The notes beneath the pieces are model-generated. The model saw only the letters and a list, made by a program, of their open reading frames with translations. It searched no databases and was not told the DNA's origin. A program made the translations under genes and the position numbers. From the NCBI RefSeq assembly GCF_019059575.1, contig NW_024881506.1, forward strand, positions 1,054,001-1,118,000: a stretch of 64,000 bases of DNA. The letters run 5' to 3'. Source of the DNA: Amphibalanus amphitrite. Lineage: Eukaryota; Arthropoda; Thecostraca; Balanomorpha; Balanidae. Each line of letters opens with the position of its first letter. Positions within the stretch are counted from its first letter, which is position 1. Shown piece after piece: positions 33,322 to 47,121 of the stretch.

Positions 33322-33666
33322 GTGCTGGATATTCCGTGGCTGAGCAGAGCCAATGGCATGCCACGGCGCCGGTACGCCGACCAAATACTCACGGCTATGT
33401 GGCGATACCGCATTTATCATTCAGAGAGCATTAGGGATTCCAAATGCAAGAACTGGTTGCGGCGCCAGCCTCCCTGCACTGTAGACCCAATGGCAAATAA
33501 ACCTCAACTAGAAAGATATGCCTGTACATACACTTATGAGGGAATGCAGAACACTGTGCATAGACTCTGGGAAAAGTTTTCTGCGTACGGTTGTGTGTCA
33601 TGCAGAGACAGACATGTAGCCGGCCTCAAGAACTCCAAGGCCAGGCCATCTGTGCTCATGGCCTAG
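33322..33666 (+). CDS. Outward-facing hypothetical frame in P (unit 2)
   Basis: 114 codons, nearly identical to the unit 1 frame at 20323-20667, on the same strand as the recombinase 355 bp downstream. No domain recognised; see the unit 1 entry for doubts. Confidence 0.2.
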   Translation: MLDIPWLSRANGMPRRRYADQILTAMWRYRIYHSESIRDSKCKNWLRRQPPCTVDPMANKPQLERYACTYTYEGMQNTVHRLWEKFSAYGCVSCRDRHVAGLKNSKARPSVLMA

Positions 33667-33884
33667 CAGCACCTCTGGCAAGAGTTCCCTCCATGGCAGG
33701 AATAGGCCCGGAACAGGGGCAGGGCCGGCGCCACAGGGGGGGGGGGCAGCTGCCCCCCCCCCCCCAGCTGCCAGCCGGGCCCTTTAAAAAAATGCAGGAA
33801 CGTGCATTTGGAGGCAAGAGGTACCTAATGGCCAATTTATGCACCTGAATTCGATCGGAGACCACTTCTCGGTCGGAGGGCCCT

Positions 33885-34230
33885 GATCAGTGCTCAGCTA
33901 GAGGGCCCTGGTCGGCTAGAGGGCCCTTTTCAGTCAGAGGGCCTTGGTCGGCCAGAGGGCCCTGGTTAGTCAGAGGGCCCTGGTTGACCAGATGGCCCTG
34001 GTCAATCAGAGTGCCCTGCTATGTCAGAGGGTCCTGGTCGGCCAAAGCACAGAGGACCCTGGTCGGTCAGAGCTCAGAAGGCCTTGGTCGGCCAGAGGGT
34101 CCTGGTCGGCCAGATGGCCCTGGCCCTTGTCCGTCAGAGGGCCCTGGTCGGTCAGAGGGCCCTGGTCCGCCAGAGGGCCCCGAACCCGGTCGATCAGAGG
34201 GTCCTGGTCGGTCAGAGGGCCACACAAACT
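33885..34230. repeat. 18-bp minisatellite at the unit 2 recombinase 5' end
   Basis: Reverse complement of the array at 19745-20105, one unit shorter in the coding part. Confidence 0.88.
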
Positions 34231-35310
34231 GCTTCGGTGAAATCGGCAGTTATCGCCCTTTTGGAATTCGAAAGGTTCGCCAGCGTACGTGAGCCAGAGC
34301 ACGCTGTGCAGTGGGATGCCGCCCGACGGCGCTTACAGACTTGGAAGCGCGATGCATCGTCTCTGGACCTACATAGAGAGGCGCAACTCCAAGATAAACT
34401 CGGAGAAGACGGTTACCTGCCCACCCGAGAACAGCTGAATGAGCTACGGAAACTAGTTGAAGCCGAGCTCCCAAAGATGTGCGCGGTGGCTTCCGACATT
34501 CGGCGGACGGACGCCGTAAAGATGAGACGGCTTCTAACTTCTGCGATCCTCCTTCAGAACTTCCAGAGGTCTGGGGTTATCAAAAATGCAAGACTGGACG
34601 AGTATGCTAAAATGAAGAACGAAGTTCTGCGAGTGAAGGACCACAAGAGTAACGCAACGTACGGATCCGCGAACTTGGTCGTTCGCGGTCTGGTGAAACA
34701 TCTCGAGGTGTACGTCGAACACTTCAGGTCGTTCCTGGTAACAGAAGATAAGGTGGACCTGCTGTTCCCCTCATCGGACCCGGCGGACGACATCGCCGAA
34801 GTCTGCCGTGGATTCCAGGTAGACTTTAAGCTGACGCCTACGATGATCAGGAAGGCTGCCTCCACCGCCGCGTATGACGACCTGACGGACAGCGAGCGCC
34901 GTAAACTGGCGGACCACATGACACACAGGTCGGCTACGCAGTTCCGCGCCTATTCAGCAAAAAACAGGCGGGCGGAGGCGACCAAAACGGTGCAAAAGAT
35001 GAAGCAGGTGCTGTATGGCTGTGATGAGACGACAGACACCGAAGAATCTGAGCCTCGTCCAGCTGCTGTGGCCTTCAGCTCAGAAGAAGTGGCAGTCTTG
35101 GAGAAGCACGTGCGCAAGATGATCAGTGATGGTACGTTTGTGTCTAGCAGGCTGGCACTTACTATGATGTCAAGGAACAGCCCTTTGTTTGACTTACGAT
35201 CACCTAAGTGCGTCGAGAACAAACTTAGGGCAATGCTACAGAGTGCTCGTGAGAAGGGGCGGTGGGACCGGTATGCTGATGAGAGGGGAGGACGGTCGCG
35301 CAGGCGGTAG
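34021..35310 (+). CDS. Tyrosine recombinase (Crypton-like), unit 2 copy
   Basis: The 429-residue frame is the second copy of the protein at 18665-19972. It differs by one missing six-residue minisatellite unit and two substitutions outside it (Gln to His in 'VLEKHVRK', Leu to Pro in 'LRSPKC'). All five catalytic-type residues are kept: Arg183, Lys209, Arg277, His302 and Tyr311 in this numbering. Tyrosine recombinases of this kind cut and rejoin DNA through a covalent phosphotyrosine and move circular intermediates. The gene lies between palindrome P and palindrome F. As in unit 1, the N-terminus is doubtful. Alternative reading: a relic kept open only because the duplication is recent. Confidence 0.75.
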   Translation: MSEGPGRPKHRGPWSVRAQKALVGQRVLVGQMALALVRQRALVGQRALVRQRAPNPVDQRVLVGQRATQTASVKSAVIALLEFERFASVREPEHAVQWDAARRRLQTWKRDASSLDLHREAQLQDKLGEDGYLPTREQLNELRKLVEAELPKMCAVASDIRRTDAVKMRRLLTSAILLQNFQRSGVIKNARLDEYAKMKNEVLRVKDHKSNATYGSANLVVRGLVKHLEVYVEHFRSFLVTEDKVDLLFPSSDPADDIAEVCRGFQVDFKLTPTMIRKAASTAAYDDLTDSERRKLADHMTHRSATQFRAYSAKNRRAEATKTVQKMKQVLYGCDETTDTEESEPRPAAVAFSSEEVAVLEKHVRKMISDGTFVSSRLALTMMSRNSPLFDLRSPKCVENKLRAMLQSAREKGRWDRYADERGGRSRRR

Positions 35311-36103
35311 TTTCACGGACAGCCGTGTGGTAATCGCTCTGTTGTGAGGGGTGCCCCCGCAATTGTCAACCGTTCACAGCGTTTTTTTTTTTCAAGTTCT
35401 GCTGCGACAGTCGTATGGCAATCGTTCTGTCAGTTATGAGGTGTACAGCCCACCGCTAAAGTAATGTAGGGTTTTACCGATCTCAACAGTTGGCTTTGAC
35501 TGGCGATTGTTTAATGCGGAGTGATCGAAAAGAATTGATGTCAATAGCTAAAGTTGCAGCTGCAAGGGTGACGATACATATAAGCTACATTAAAAGTTCC
35601 ATTGTAGTCTGGCTAATCGTTCCTAAGCTTCAGAAGCAGAACATACCCATGACTGAAACCACACATTACTTCTGCTGTGGACTGTACCTTGTCCCCGCAA
35701 TCGGCAACCGTTCACAGCGTGTTTTCATAGTTCTGCTGCGACAGTCGTGTGGCAATCGTTCTGTTGAGTGAACTCGCGATCGTTCGCGTTCACACAGCGT
35801 TTTTCCAAAGTCGTTGGAAAATACACTGCATAAAGATGAGCACTGTATGTGTTAACGAATACCTGCTCCCAGGACAAGTATGCGATAGTAGATGATAAGT
35901 ATTTATCGGAATTCACTGGGATGAAAATTAATAGCATACAAGTCCATATATTTCGACAAATATTGCTTTGTCTTGATCAGCTGGACAAAAATATATAAAA
36001 ATTATTTCATTAAGTATCCGAGAGCAATAATGTTAAGTAAGAATGTTAGACAAATGACAATGTTTGGCTAATGTTTGGTTAGAATGACTGCCGTGGGACA
36101 CCA
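35311..36103. repeat. Downstream flank of the unit 2 recombinase with direct repeats
   Basis: Reverse complement of 17875-18664, with the same ~76-bp direct repeats. Non-coding. Confidence 0.6.
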
Positions 36104-39100
36104 GGGCCCAATCTTATAAAGGTTGTGCTACCAAATGGCGTACTATCATTCCACCCCACTCTATTTACGGCACCCTATTCACGCAATCTTAAAGAGAATA
36201 GTATGGTAATTCTATTCACGCCATTTTGCCCACAGTACAAATCAACGCCAGCAGGAAACACGCAACGTGATTGGTCAATGTCTTGTCGCCGTCGCTATTG
36301 GAAATTATGCGTACTGTTTGCGAACAGCAAAAGTTATGTGTTTTGATTTTTATGGGGCATTTATTTCTTTTAGAGACACACATATGTGTAATGAATAAGT
36401 TATTTATGGAAAACGTGATAGCAAACTATGGAAAACACAAACATGCTTGAAGAATTCTCCTGAAAAGTGGATTGCCGACCAAATAAATTTCAGCGAGGGC
36501 ATTCTCGCGCTCAGAAAATCGAGTGAATAAAGTGTTTCTTCAACTTATCATTTGCATTTATTTGCTGTTAAGGCATTGCAATAAATTTGCTAAAGAATTA
36601 TTTAAATAATCATTTAATTATAGCTCGGCTACTCTTTCAGTAATTGAAGTAATGCCGTTGACAATGAAGCTCCTACAATTTGAGCATCAGGATACGTACA
36701 TTAACTGAATCAATTCAAGATATAGCTTATTTTCCTTCTTGTCATAAGCTCTTAAAATTTTCCTTCTTGAAGATAAAGCTACTAAAATTCGAAGACTACG
36801 TACATGAACTGAATTAGGTCAAGTTACAGCTTATTTTCCTTCTTATTCAAGCATAGGTACCTATTACCTAGCCTAAAGCTAAAAAGCAATTCCTCAAAAG
36901 ATTGAAGTACCCAGTCTACATATCAAAGCTATATCAAGAAAAATACTTGGTTCAGAAGTCAGATCGAGATGCAGGAGGAGAAACAACAGATTGATCACTG
37001 ATCAGTAACTGTGCCAAACAGAAAGTGAGGAAATACGAATAGTGAGTAGGCATTTATAAATTTTTGACAAACTAAGGTTTATCATCATTAATTTAAATAT
37101 CTAATCAGAAGCAATGAAGTGCCCGTTATTTGTGTTATACGTGAGACGTGAGAATAGGCTAAAGACCCATACCGATTCTATAATGCAGTGGCTGCCGAAA
37201 ATCTAAGAACGGTTACTGGTGCTAAAATCCTCTTAAAAATCCCTTTTAATTTGAAAAATAAAGCCATATAACGATGAACACTCGTTTTTATGTGTTTTAG
37301 TGTGCATTTAGTTCCTGGAAATACATATTTTGAAATTGATCGTTGTCTGTATAATTTAAGCATCATTATAATAAATCATGAGTTAATATGTGGAGCATGT
37401 TTCTTAGAAATATCATAATGTAAAATATTGCATACTTATATCATAAAAACATGGAATTTATCTTAAATCAATTAAACTGTATAAAACTCTGTGAAATCGA
37501 AAACACGGCACGCTCTTTACGGTATTGGTAGCCGCTGGTTTTGAGGATTCCGTAAACTGATTTTAACCGTGAGCAGCTGTGCACATCTCAAAACACCGAC
37601 AATCATCAGCTGTTTGCGGTTTCAGCGGCGTCCATTTCACGCCAGAATTTGTGGCGTACTTTGACGAGCTTCTCAGACAGTTTAATTGATTTAAGATAAA
37701 TTCCATGTTTTTATGATATAAGTATGCAATATTTTACATTATGATATTTCTAAGATTAAAACATCCTCCACATATTAACTCATAATTTACTATAATGATG
37801 CTTAATTATACAGACAACGATCAATTTCAAAATATGTATTTCCAGGAACTAAATGCACACTTAAGCTCAGGCTACACTATCAGCGTTTTTTCGGTTTCTG
37901 CGTGATTTCGGTTTCCACGTTTTTACGGTTTCTGCGTTTTTTCGTTCCGGGCGGCCGCCGCGTGGACGGTGTTGTTTATAGCATAGTGATGGATAAGTGA
38001 TCAAATTAATTAATTATTCATGTTAAATGTTATCGTGTTTTGACAAAATCATAATTAAATAATTGTTTTAAAGATTTTACAACTAACAAGAATATATTTT
38101 CGATCATAATCATTTGTAAGCTTAATTACAATTATCATAATTGTAAGTAGAATGATGAGTTTTGAAACACATCTTGTCTTCTTTAATCATGAGTTACACC
38201 ATTTTCATTATTTACACTTGAAACTGTTCCATCGTCACACTATTATTAGCAACAATCACTTCTAATCATTCATCACTAAAACGAAATCCCGCAGAAACCG
38301 AAAAAAAGTTCACAGCTCTGAACTTTTTTTCGGTTCCGACTCGTCGGTTTTTGCGGGTTTTCGTTCCACGGGACGCCAGACTGGCAGTGTAGCTTGCGCA
38401 ATGCATTCGCTATGAGGCGAACTTGACGACGCGAACCGAAATCGCGCAGAAACCGAAAAAACGTCGGAATTCATGCTAGTGTAGCTTAGGCTTTAAACAC
38501 ATAAAAACGAGTGTTCATCGTTATATGGCTTTATTTTTCAAATAAAAAGGGGATTTTTAAGAGGATTTTAGCATTAGTAACCGTCTTAGATTTTTGGCAG
38601 CCACTGCATTATAGAATCGGTATGGGTCTTTAGCCTATTCTCACGTCTCACGTATGACACAAATAACGGGCACTTCATGGCTTCTGATTAGATATTTAAA
38701 TTAATGATGATATATCTTAGTTTGTCAAAAAATTATAAATGCCTCCTCACTATTCGTATTTCCTCACTTTCTGTTTGGCACAGTCACTGATCAGTGATCA
38801 ATCTGTTGTTTCTCTTCCTGCATCTCGATCTGACTTCTGAACCAAGTATTTTTCTTGATATAGCTTTGATATGTAGACTGGTTACTTAAATCTTTTGAGG
38901 AATTGCTTTTTAGCTTTAGGCTAGGTAATAGGTACCTATGCTTGAATAGGAAGGAAAATAAGCTGTAACTTGACCTAATTCAGTTCATGTACGTAATCTT
39001 CGAATTTTAGTAGCTTTATCTTCATGAAGACAAGAAGGAAAATAAGCTATATTTTGAATTGATCCAGCTAATGTACGTATCCTGATGCTCAAATTGTAGG

Positions 39101-39670
39101 AGCTTCATTGTCAACGGCGTTACTTCAATTACTGAAAGAGTAGCCGAGCTATGATTAAATGATTATTTAAATAATTCTTTAACAAATCTATTGCAATGCC
39201 TTAACAGCAAATAAATGCAAATGATAAGTTGAAGAAACACTTTATTCACTCGATTTTCTGAGCGCGAGAATGCCCTCGCTGAAATTTATTTGGTCGGCAA
39301 TCCACTTTTCAGGAGAATTCTTCAAGCATGTTGGTGTTTTCCATACTTTGCTATCACGTTTTCCATAAATAATTTGTTTATTACACATGTGTGTGTCTCT
39401 AAAAGAAATAAATGCCCAATAAAAATTAAAACACATAACTTTTGCTGTTCGCAAACAGTACGCATAATTTCCAATAGCGACGGCGACAAGACATTGACCA
39501 ATCACGTTGCGTGTTTCCTGCTGGCGTTGATTTGTACTGTGGGCAAAATGGCGTGAATAGAATTACCATGCTATTCTCTTTATAAGATTGCGTGAATAGG
39601 GTGCCGTAAATAGAGTGGGGTGGAATGATAGTACGCCATTTGGTAGCACAACCTTTATAAGATTGGGCCC
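36104..39670. mobile_element. Large palindromic element F, unit 2 copy
   Basis: Reverse complement of 13901-17874 without the Helitron but with nested element G. The net length without G is 2935 bp, equal to the unit 1 copy without its Helitron. It contains the empty Helitron target. Confidence 0.82.
37865..38492. mobile_element. TTAA element G nested in F (unit 2 only)
   Basis: 628 bp flanked by TTAA (37861-37864 and 38493-38496). Ends are GCTCAGGCTACACTA and, inverted, AGCCTAAGCTACACTAGCA, followed by CGTTTTTTCGGTTTCTGCG in both. The corresponding unit 1 site (near 15080) lacks it and reads TAAA at the target. It is a non-autonomous piggyBac-like MITE by its target and structure. No coding frame. 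Confidence 0.88.
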
Positions 39671-39803
39671 AGGAGACTTAATACCAGACAACAGCCGGGA
39701 GCACAGCTTAGGAGTTTGATGGGATTAACGTCGCGGGGTCACTAGCAAGCACGCGGGCGCGACTGCGCACTGGCACACGGACTGGCTGTGGAAATGTGAT
39801 AAC

Positions 39804-42101
39804 CAAGGGCGGATCCAAGGGGGGGGGGCCAACGGGGCCATGCCCCCCCAAGACGGTCAAAGGGGGGCCATACTATCTTTTGCCCCCCCAAGACATAAGT
39901 CAAGAAAACTAAAAAATAAACATTCTCAAAGTTCCTATGCTGAAAGTGAAATATTGCTTTGATGATTGAGTGACCTTGGGGCAAACGTGAAAAACTCTGC
40001 CAACCAGAGTCAAAATGGCCTGTGCCGGCGAAGGTTAACATGTAGGAGAAATTGACATGATATCACATTGTTATTCGCATTCATAGGCACGTGTTCTGTA
40101 TTGTGTACTGGTTGGTTTTAATTGCAAATTTGTTGGAAAATAAGATTGTCATTGGGCACTTTTTTAAAGAAAAAGGTATTTTCAACGTTTGCCATGGCCA
40201 AATGTGTGATTCTTGTCAGAAAACTGAGGAATGATCATAAAAACACTGAGTATAATCAACTTCAGCTTGAGAGATTTCAGAAGCTTCTTAATAGCTGAAG
40301 CTTCTTCATAGTTCATTAACACTATTAAACAGGAGCTTTCTTGTCTCATGCCTGAATGTATATGGATTTAAACCTCGCCCGTATTGGCGTTTTGTCAGCC
40401 GCGAACGTATAGGGGGGGGGGGGGGCGTTGCCCCCATTGCCGTTTGGCCGCTGATCGAGCTAGAGCTTCGCGAAAAAAAAACGAGCGTGATGCCCGTGAC
40501 GAGAGTAAGACGATGATACCCAATTTAAGGTCTTAGGTCATTGGTTCATGGTTGACCTTCCAGGTCAGGGCAATGACCCAAAAGTCGGGAAAATTGGGAC
40601 CTGTTAGAGCGTCGTAAGTGTGGCTGAGCTTTTCCGGGGTGCTGATCACGAATATCGTGTTAGTGTTGATCCCAGAAGATGTCTTCATGCATTTAGGCCA
40701 GGTCGGGTCAGGTCAACCAGTAGTGGTCCTGCCGGGTATTCGTAGTACGTGTCAACCGCCTCTAACAGCTTCGTAACATGTTACGAAGGCACCAAAAGTA
40801 CTTCGTAAATGTTCAAGTGGTTGCTGAATTCGAGTTCAGTTCCAAAAACTAGCCTAGAAACATGTAAAACTCGAAAAAGTGAACTGAGGTCATCAAAGGT
40901 CAATGACCTGACCTCACCTTCAGGTGACCTTCACACCCATCCAAATGCATGGGACCAACATCATATCACATGTTTGAACGCTTGAAACCACGAAAAGACT
41001 GCAAACGCGCGGCTAATGCGAGCCAACATACGCCGAATCGCGATCCCGGCCAAACATGGTCGCGAGAAATAGGTCACAGGTCAAAGGTCACTTGGGTCAG
41101 GGTAATTAAAATTTCAGGGTAGATGCAAAATTGATTAACTCGAGGGTACTGAAAGTTCCGTTGCGATTAGCCGTTTTTACGCTAGTTATTCGCGAAAAAC
41201 CGAGGGGGTGGGGTCTGTTCGACCCCTCCCCCTATACGGGGGAGGGTGAACAGAGGAAGACACAATTTCCCCTTACCTGTACTTGTTTTTGAAGTGTTTC
41301 AAGCGTCATTTTGAGAAGGTGCTTTATTCAGTTAGGGGGTGCATGTGCACCCCTAAAACCCCTAATGCTCCACCATATGTCACTAACTAAACCCACTATT
41401 TGAAGTTATACTCGAAAACTGACACATGGGTAGTTTTCACTCAACATAGTAGGATAATTAAGCATTAAATGCAAAATTAGAGCTTGAGATTGTCCGGCAT
41501 TTAGCCCAACAGGATACCTCTTCAACCGTCCTAGCTGACTGCTGAAGCCTGAACCCAGCATAAGCTCAGCTTGTCTGAACTCGGACACACCATCAACATT
41601 GCCGAGTCTGAATTTGAGCTCGACGCCGGGCCATGGGCCTGAACTTTGTGGTCATGGGCGCGGGAGCTGGGGGTCAGTGGGGGCAGCCTGCCCCCACAAC
41701 TCTGGGGCCGTGGGGGCGCTGCCCTACAACTTTTCATAGGGCTAGGAACCGTCGGGGCAGCTTGCCCTCCCTGAATTAGCGGTTGTGGGTCACAAAGGAA
41801 AACTAAAGGGAAGAAAACATTTAAGAAAAAATCTCCCTCTTTACCTGGCTTGACAGCTCATGTGGAAGATTTAAGCCTTTATTCTACGTTACCAAAAAGG
41901 TAGTTCCTTGACTCAGCTGAGACAAAATATCTCACTTTTTGCAAATGTTTTCGTTTCGTTTTTTTTTCGATGAAAAGGCGAAGTGTGAAAAATAAGTGGC
42001 CTAAAACCGGTGAGAAAACTAGATTTGGGGGTACCCTAGGTTTGGCTAGTCCCAACGGGTTGCCCCCCCCCCCCCAAGACGGCCGGCTGGATCCGCCCTT
42101 G
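39804..42101 (-). mobile_element. hAT-type non-autonomous element B, unit 2 copy with intact target duplication
   Basis: 2298 bp, inverted ends CAAGGGCGGATCCA, with a perfect 8-bp duplication GTGATAAC on both sides (39796-39803 and 42102-42109). Eight-base duplications and these termini fit the hAT superfamily. It carries the nested family H copy 40372-41246. It serves as the unrearranged reference for the unit 1 copy. Confidence 0.9.
40372..41246 (+). mobile_element. Family H element nested in B (unit 2)
   Basis: Same insertion as 12321-13195, flanked by TTAA (40368-40371) and TGAA (41247-41250). Non-coding. Confidence 0.8.
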
Positions 42102-42109
42102 GTGATAAC

Positions 42110-44284
42110 AGCTACAAACGTAAGTTACACAGGAAATGTCGAATTTCACTGCGGTTTTGATGTCACCAGTCAACTATTCGCCGGACGCTGTATCTGTTAT
42201 CACGTCATCACTCCGCCACCTAGCATGACCCGGTTAAATTTATTTTACCAAACGATGGACAATGATGCCCCAACATGTGTGAGAAGTTTCATTATGATCC
42301 TTGGACTGTGGATCCTTTGATCCTTAAGACTTTGGGTACCAGCGTAAGAAAACCTCTAGACTTTGGCACACACCCCGGAAGAACCGGTCAGAGGCTGTAC
42401 CTCTTTGGCATCAAGAACTCATTGACCTGACATTTAGCGTCCGTCTAGGATAAAACTTGGAAGGGTCGATACGACCCACCTGCCTGTGCGAGGGTTAATT
42501 CACCATACTTGACCCGTTTTCGAAATGTATTCCGCTAGCCGCTTGTGGTCAGTAGTGGGAAACGTCCCCCCCCCCCCCCACACACACACACACATGCAAT
42601 TATAAACACCGACAGTACAGGGTGGATTAAGACTCGTAATACGTCACAAATCCATACACCCCTTAAGACCCTTAATTACACTTAAATAGCTGAGTAGCTG
42701 AATCAAGACCAGTGTGAAACATTAGGACATGATGTGAATATCACATTTCAGGAAGTGTTATATGCTATGTAATGCTAAAGATCAATCAAATATACAGAAT
42801 AAACAACGCAACATATAAATCATTAATAAAGTTTTTTTCCTGAAATGCGCTTAAATCGTCATTTTTTCCTTCATGCGCTTAAACACGCAATTTATTTGTC
42901 ATTTTTCGGCGCACTGCGCCGACAAGGGACAAATTTCTGGGACTTAAAAGCGCACATAGGCAAAAGTGCGCCAGAACTGAACCAGCCCAAAATATAAAAC
43001 TTATTTTTTAGGAAAAGTATGACGAAGTTCTTATTTATTGAAGTGTTTTATGATGTTTTAAGATGAGACGAGTAATATCCAAACACTCGTTCTTCAATTT
43101 AACCGTTTTTTTTTTGTTAAAACACTTTTCACAAATTCAGCTTAAAAATCGAGTGGGGCTGCATGAGTTTAACATTGTCCATACAGCCAGATGGGGTGCA
43201 ATTTTCCTGAAGTGCGAATAGCTGCTAGCCGAGACCAAAATCTTGATCCGCGCATAAAACACTGGTAAATATGATGAAAAGCATCATATTGTGTACAGTA
43301 ACGGGTAATTTATCAGCTATATATTAAGGAAATTCATATTTTTAAAATGTCCACTAGTATTGAGGGAAATTGCTGATTTTCCACTCACGGCGCATTTTGG
43401 TCAGTATAAGCGCACTTAAAAACATGAGCGAATTTCGACGCTGTGTTTGCTCAAATTTAATGCATTTAAGTCATATTACCTATTACTTTGCCATGTTCCT
43501 GAGCATAATACATGCATATTTCATTCAGTGGCATCGAGCGTTTGAAGATTATGCGGCATTTTACTTTCTTTCCAGTCCAGGCGCATTTTCCTGTGCAAAA
43601 ACGCAGGAAAAGCGCAGTCCAATCTAAGCGCACCGTGTACCTACATCGGCGGCGCACTCGTTTCCTCGTAAAGCGCAATCCGATTCCCGTTATAAACCGA
43701 CCCCACCAGGGCGCGGGTTAAATGGGGCGGGTTGTCTGGAAAGTCGTGGGGCAGACCTGCAGGGAACTGCAGTGTGAGACACGGGCCGAATGGCGAGGGG
43801 CCAACAGTCCTTTGGTTAACAACGCCCCACAGCCCCGTATGTCTGTCATTAATACATACTTTACTTACGGTGTGTTCAGTGGACAAAAACCATGCGTTAT
43901 TTCAAAGGAATCCGTCAAGTGTCAACAAACCTTAATTGGTGCATGTGCGTAACAGGATATTTTTTTTTACTGTTTTTCCTTTGTAAGAGTCATTAATTCG
44001 ATTGATTCACAGCTTGTTATGGTTCTGCGAAACCTGAGCAAGCTTCATTTGAGCGGACAACATTTGAGCGGAAACTTTTCAGAGATTGTCAATTTAAGCA
44101 ATTGACTTTTTGACTGATTGATTTGGACTTTTTAGACTTTTTGATTCAGCGAATTACTATGTGAATAATCATTTTACTGTGAATGATGTTAGAAGTTAGT
44201 GCGAATGCCACCTCGACCTTATCCGTATTCCGATTTGCGTAGCCGTCATAGATATCCCGCGGCCCACTGGGATCTGCGTAAAAC
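42110..44284. other. Non-coding stretch after unit 2
   Basis: Contains a C run followed by CA repeats (42566-42595) and many GCGCTTAA-type motifs between about 42840 and 43690, perhaps an eroded element. Frames of up to about 116 codons have no recognised content. Confidence 0.4.
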
Positions 44285-44440
44285 ACGCCCTACTGGGGGG
44301 GGGGGGCTAACCCGGAAACTACTGGGCCGATTGTCAAAATTCAAACGGCTTCTGATAGCCCCGGAAAAAAATGTCGAGCGAAACCTAATTTCATTGACCT
44401 TGAGGTCACCGATGACGTCCCAGGTCAGGTCAAAGTAAAA
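44285..44440 (-). repeat. Fragment related to the P interior
   Basis: A G run followed by AACCCGGAAACTACTGGGCC, an AAATTCAAACGGC block and GGTCACCGATGACGTC, matching the centre-proximal part of P (about 22480-22620). It is a partial relic. Confidence 0.6.
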
Positions 44441-45030
44441 ATTATCGATGTTTGCCTTGTTCACATTGTGGGCTCTGGCCGCTGGCTTACAAGTAAGATC
44501 AGGCTCATTTTTTGTTTACACACTCGTGAATAGATACTTATGATAGCCTGAGGGTACCAAACGTGTACATGGCAGACTAAACTTGGTATGCAATCATGAC
44601 GCGGTAGTGACGATCGGCAACGCATTTTCAATGCTGTTTACACGGAAACATGTATGGTGCGGTGCCGTTTTCCACTCAATTTTACCTCTATTGAAGATTC
44701 CCAACCCTCCTAAGATTCCTAAGCCCCATCAAGTGGATATCATGAAAAATTACCTTTTATTTTTTTACAGCACAACCATCTTTATGTTGTAGGAAATCTC
44801 AAATGGCATTCTTCGTTTCAAGAAAATGTGTTCAGCTGCAATGATTCAGTTATTTTCAGGCTCTACTAGGTCACTGTTTGAGATGTGTCGCTCAAGCCTG
44901 ATAATGATGATGATTCATGTTTTTAGATGACACTGACGGTTAAAGGAATGCATGTGATGAAAGATAGATGAGTGCTTACTTTATAAACGGGGGTGCATGT
45001 TTAACATTTTATTGATATTTCTATGTTTAG

Positions 45031-47004
<1,974 letters not shown>

Positions 47005-47121
47005 GTAAGGAAAACCTCTTCTTCATTGATGTTTCCGCTAACATCGATCATTTACATGTTTTCTCTTTATGGAGGTTGCCGTTTGCTTGAACTCAACACT
47101 AAGAGATGGTAGTATTATTAA

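Larger units (their letters stand above)
27118..33633. mobile_element. Giant palindrome P, unit 2 (uninterrupted by the inversion)
   Basis: The left arm (27118-31146, including nested element D), a 113-bp spacer (31147-31259) and the right arm (31260-33633) form one palindrome whose arms are nearly identical outside D. Outer limits are AGTTCTTGAGGCCGG and its inverse. No target duplication was found, so it may be a fold-back transposon or an inverted segmental duplication. Arms contain tRNA-like relics, hairpins, snapbacks and outward-facing frames. The recombinase gene starts about 390 bp beyond the right end. Confidence 0.85.
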
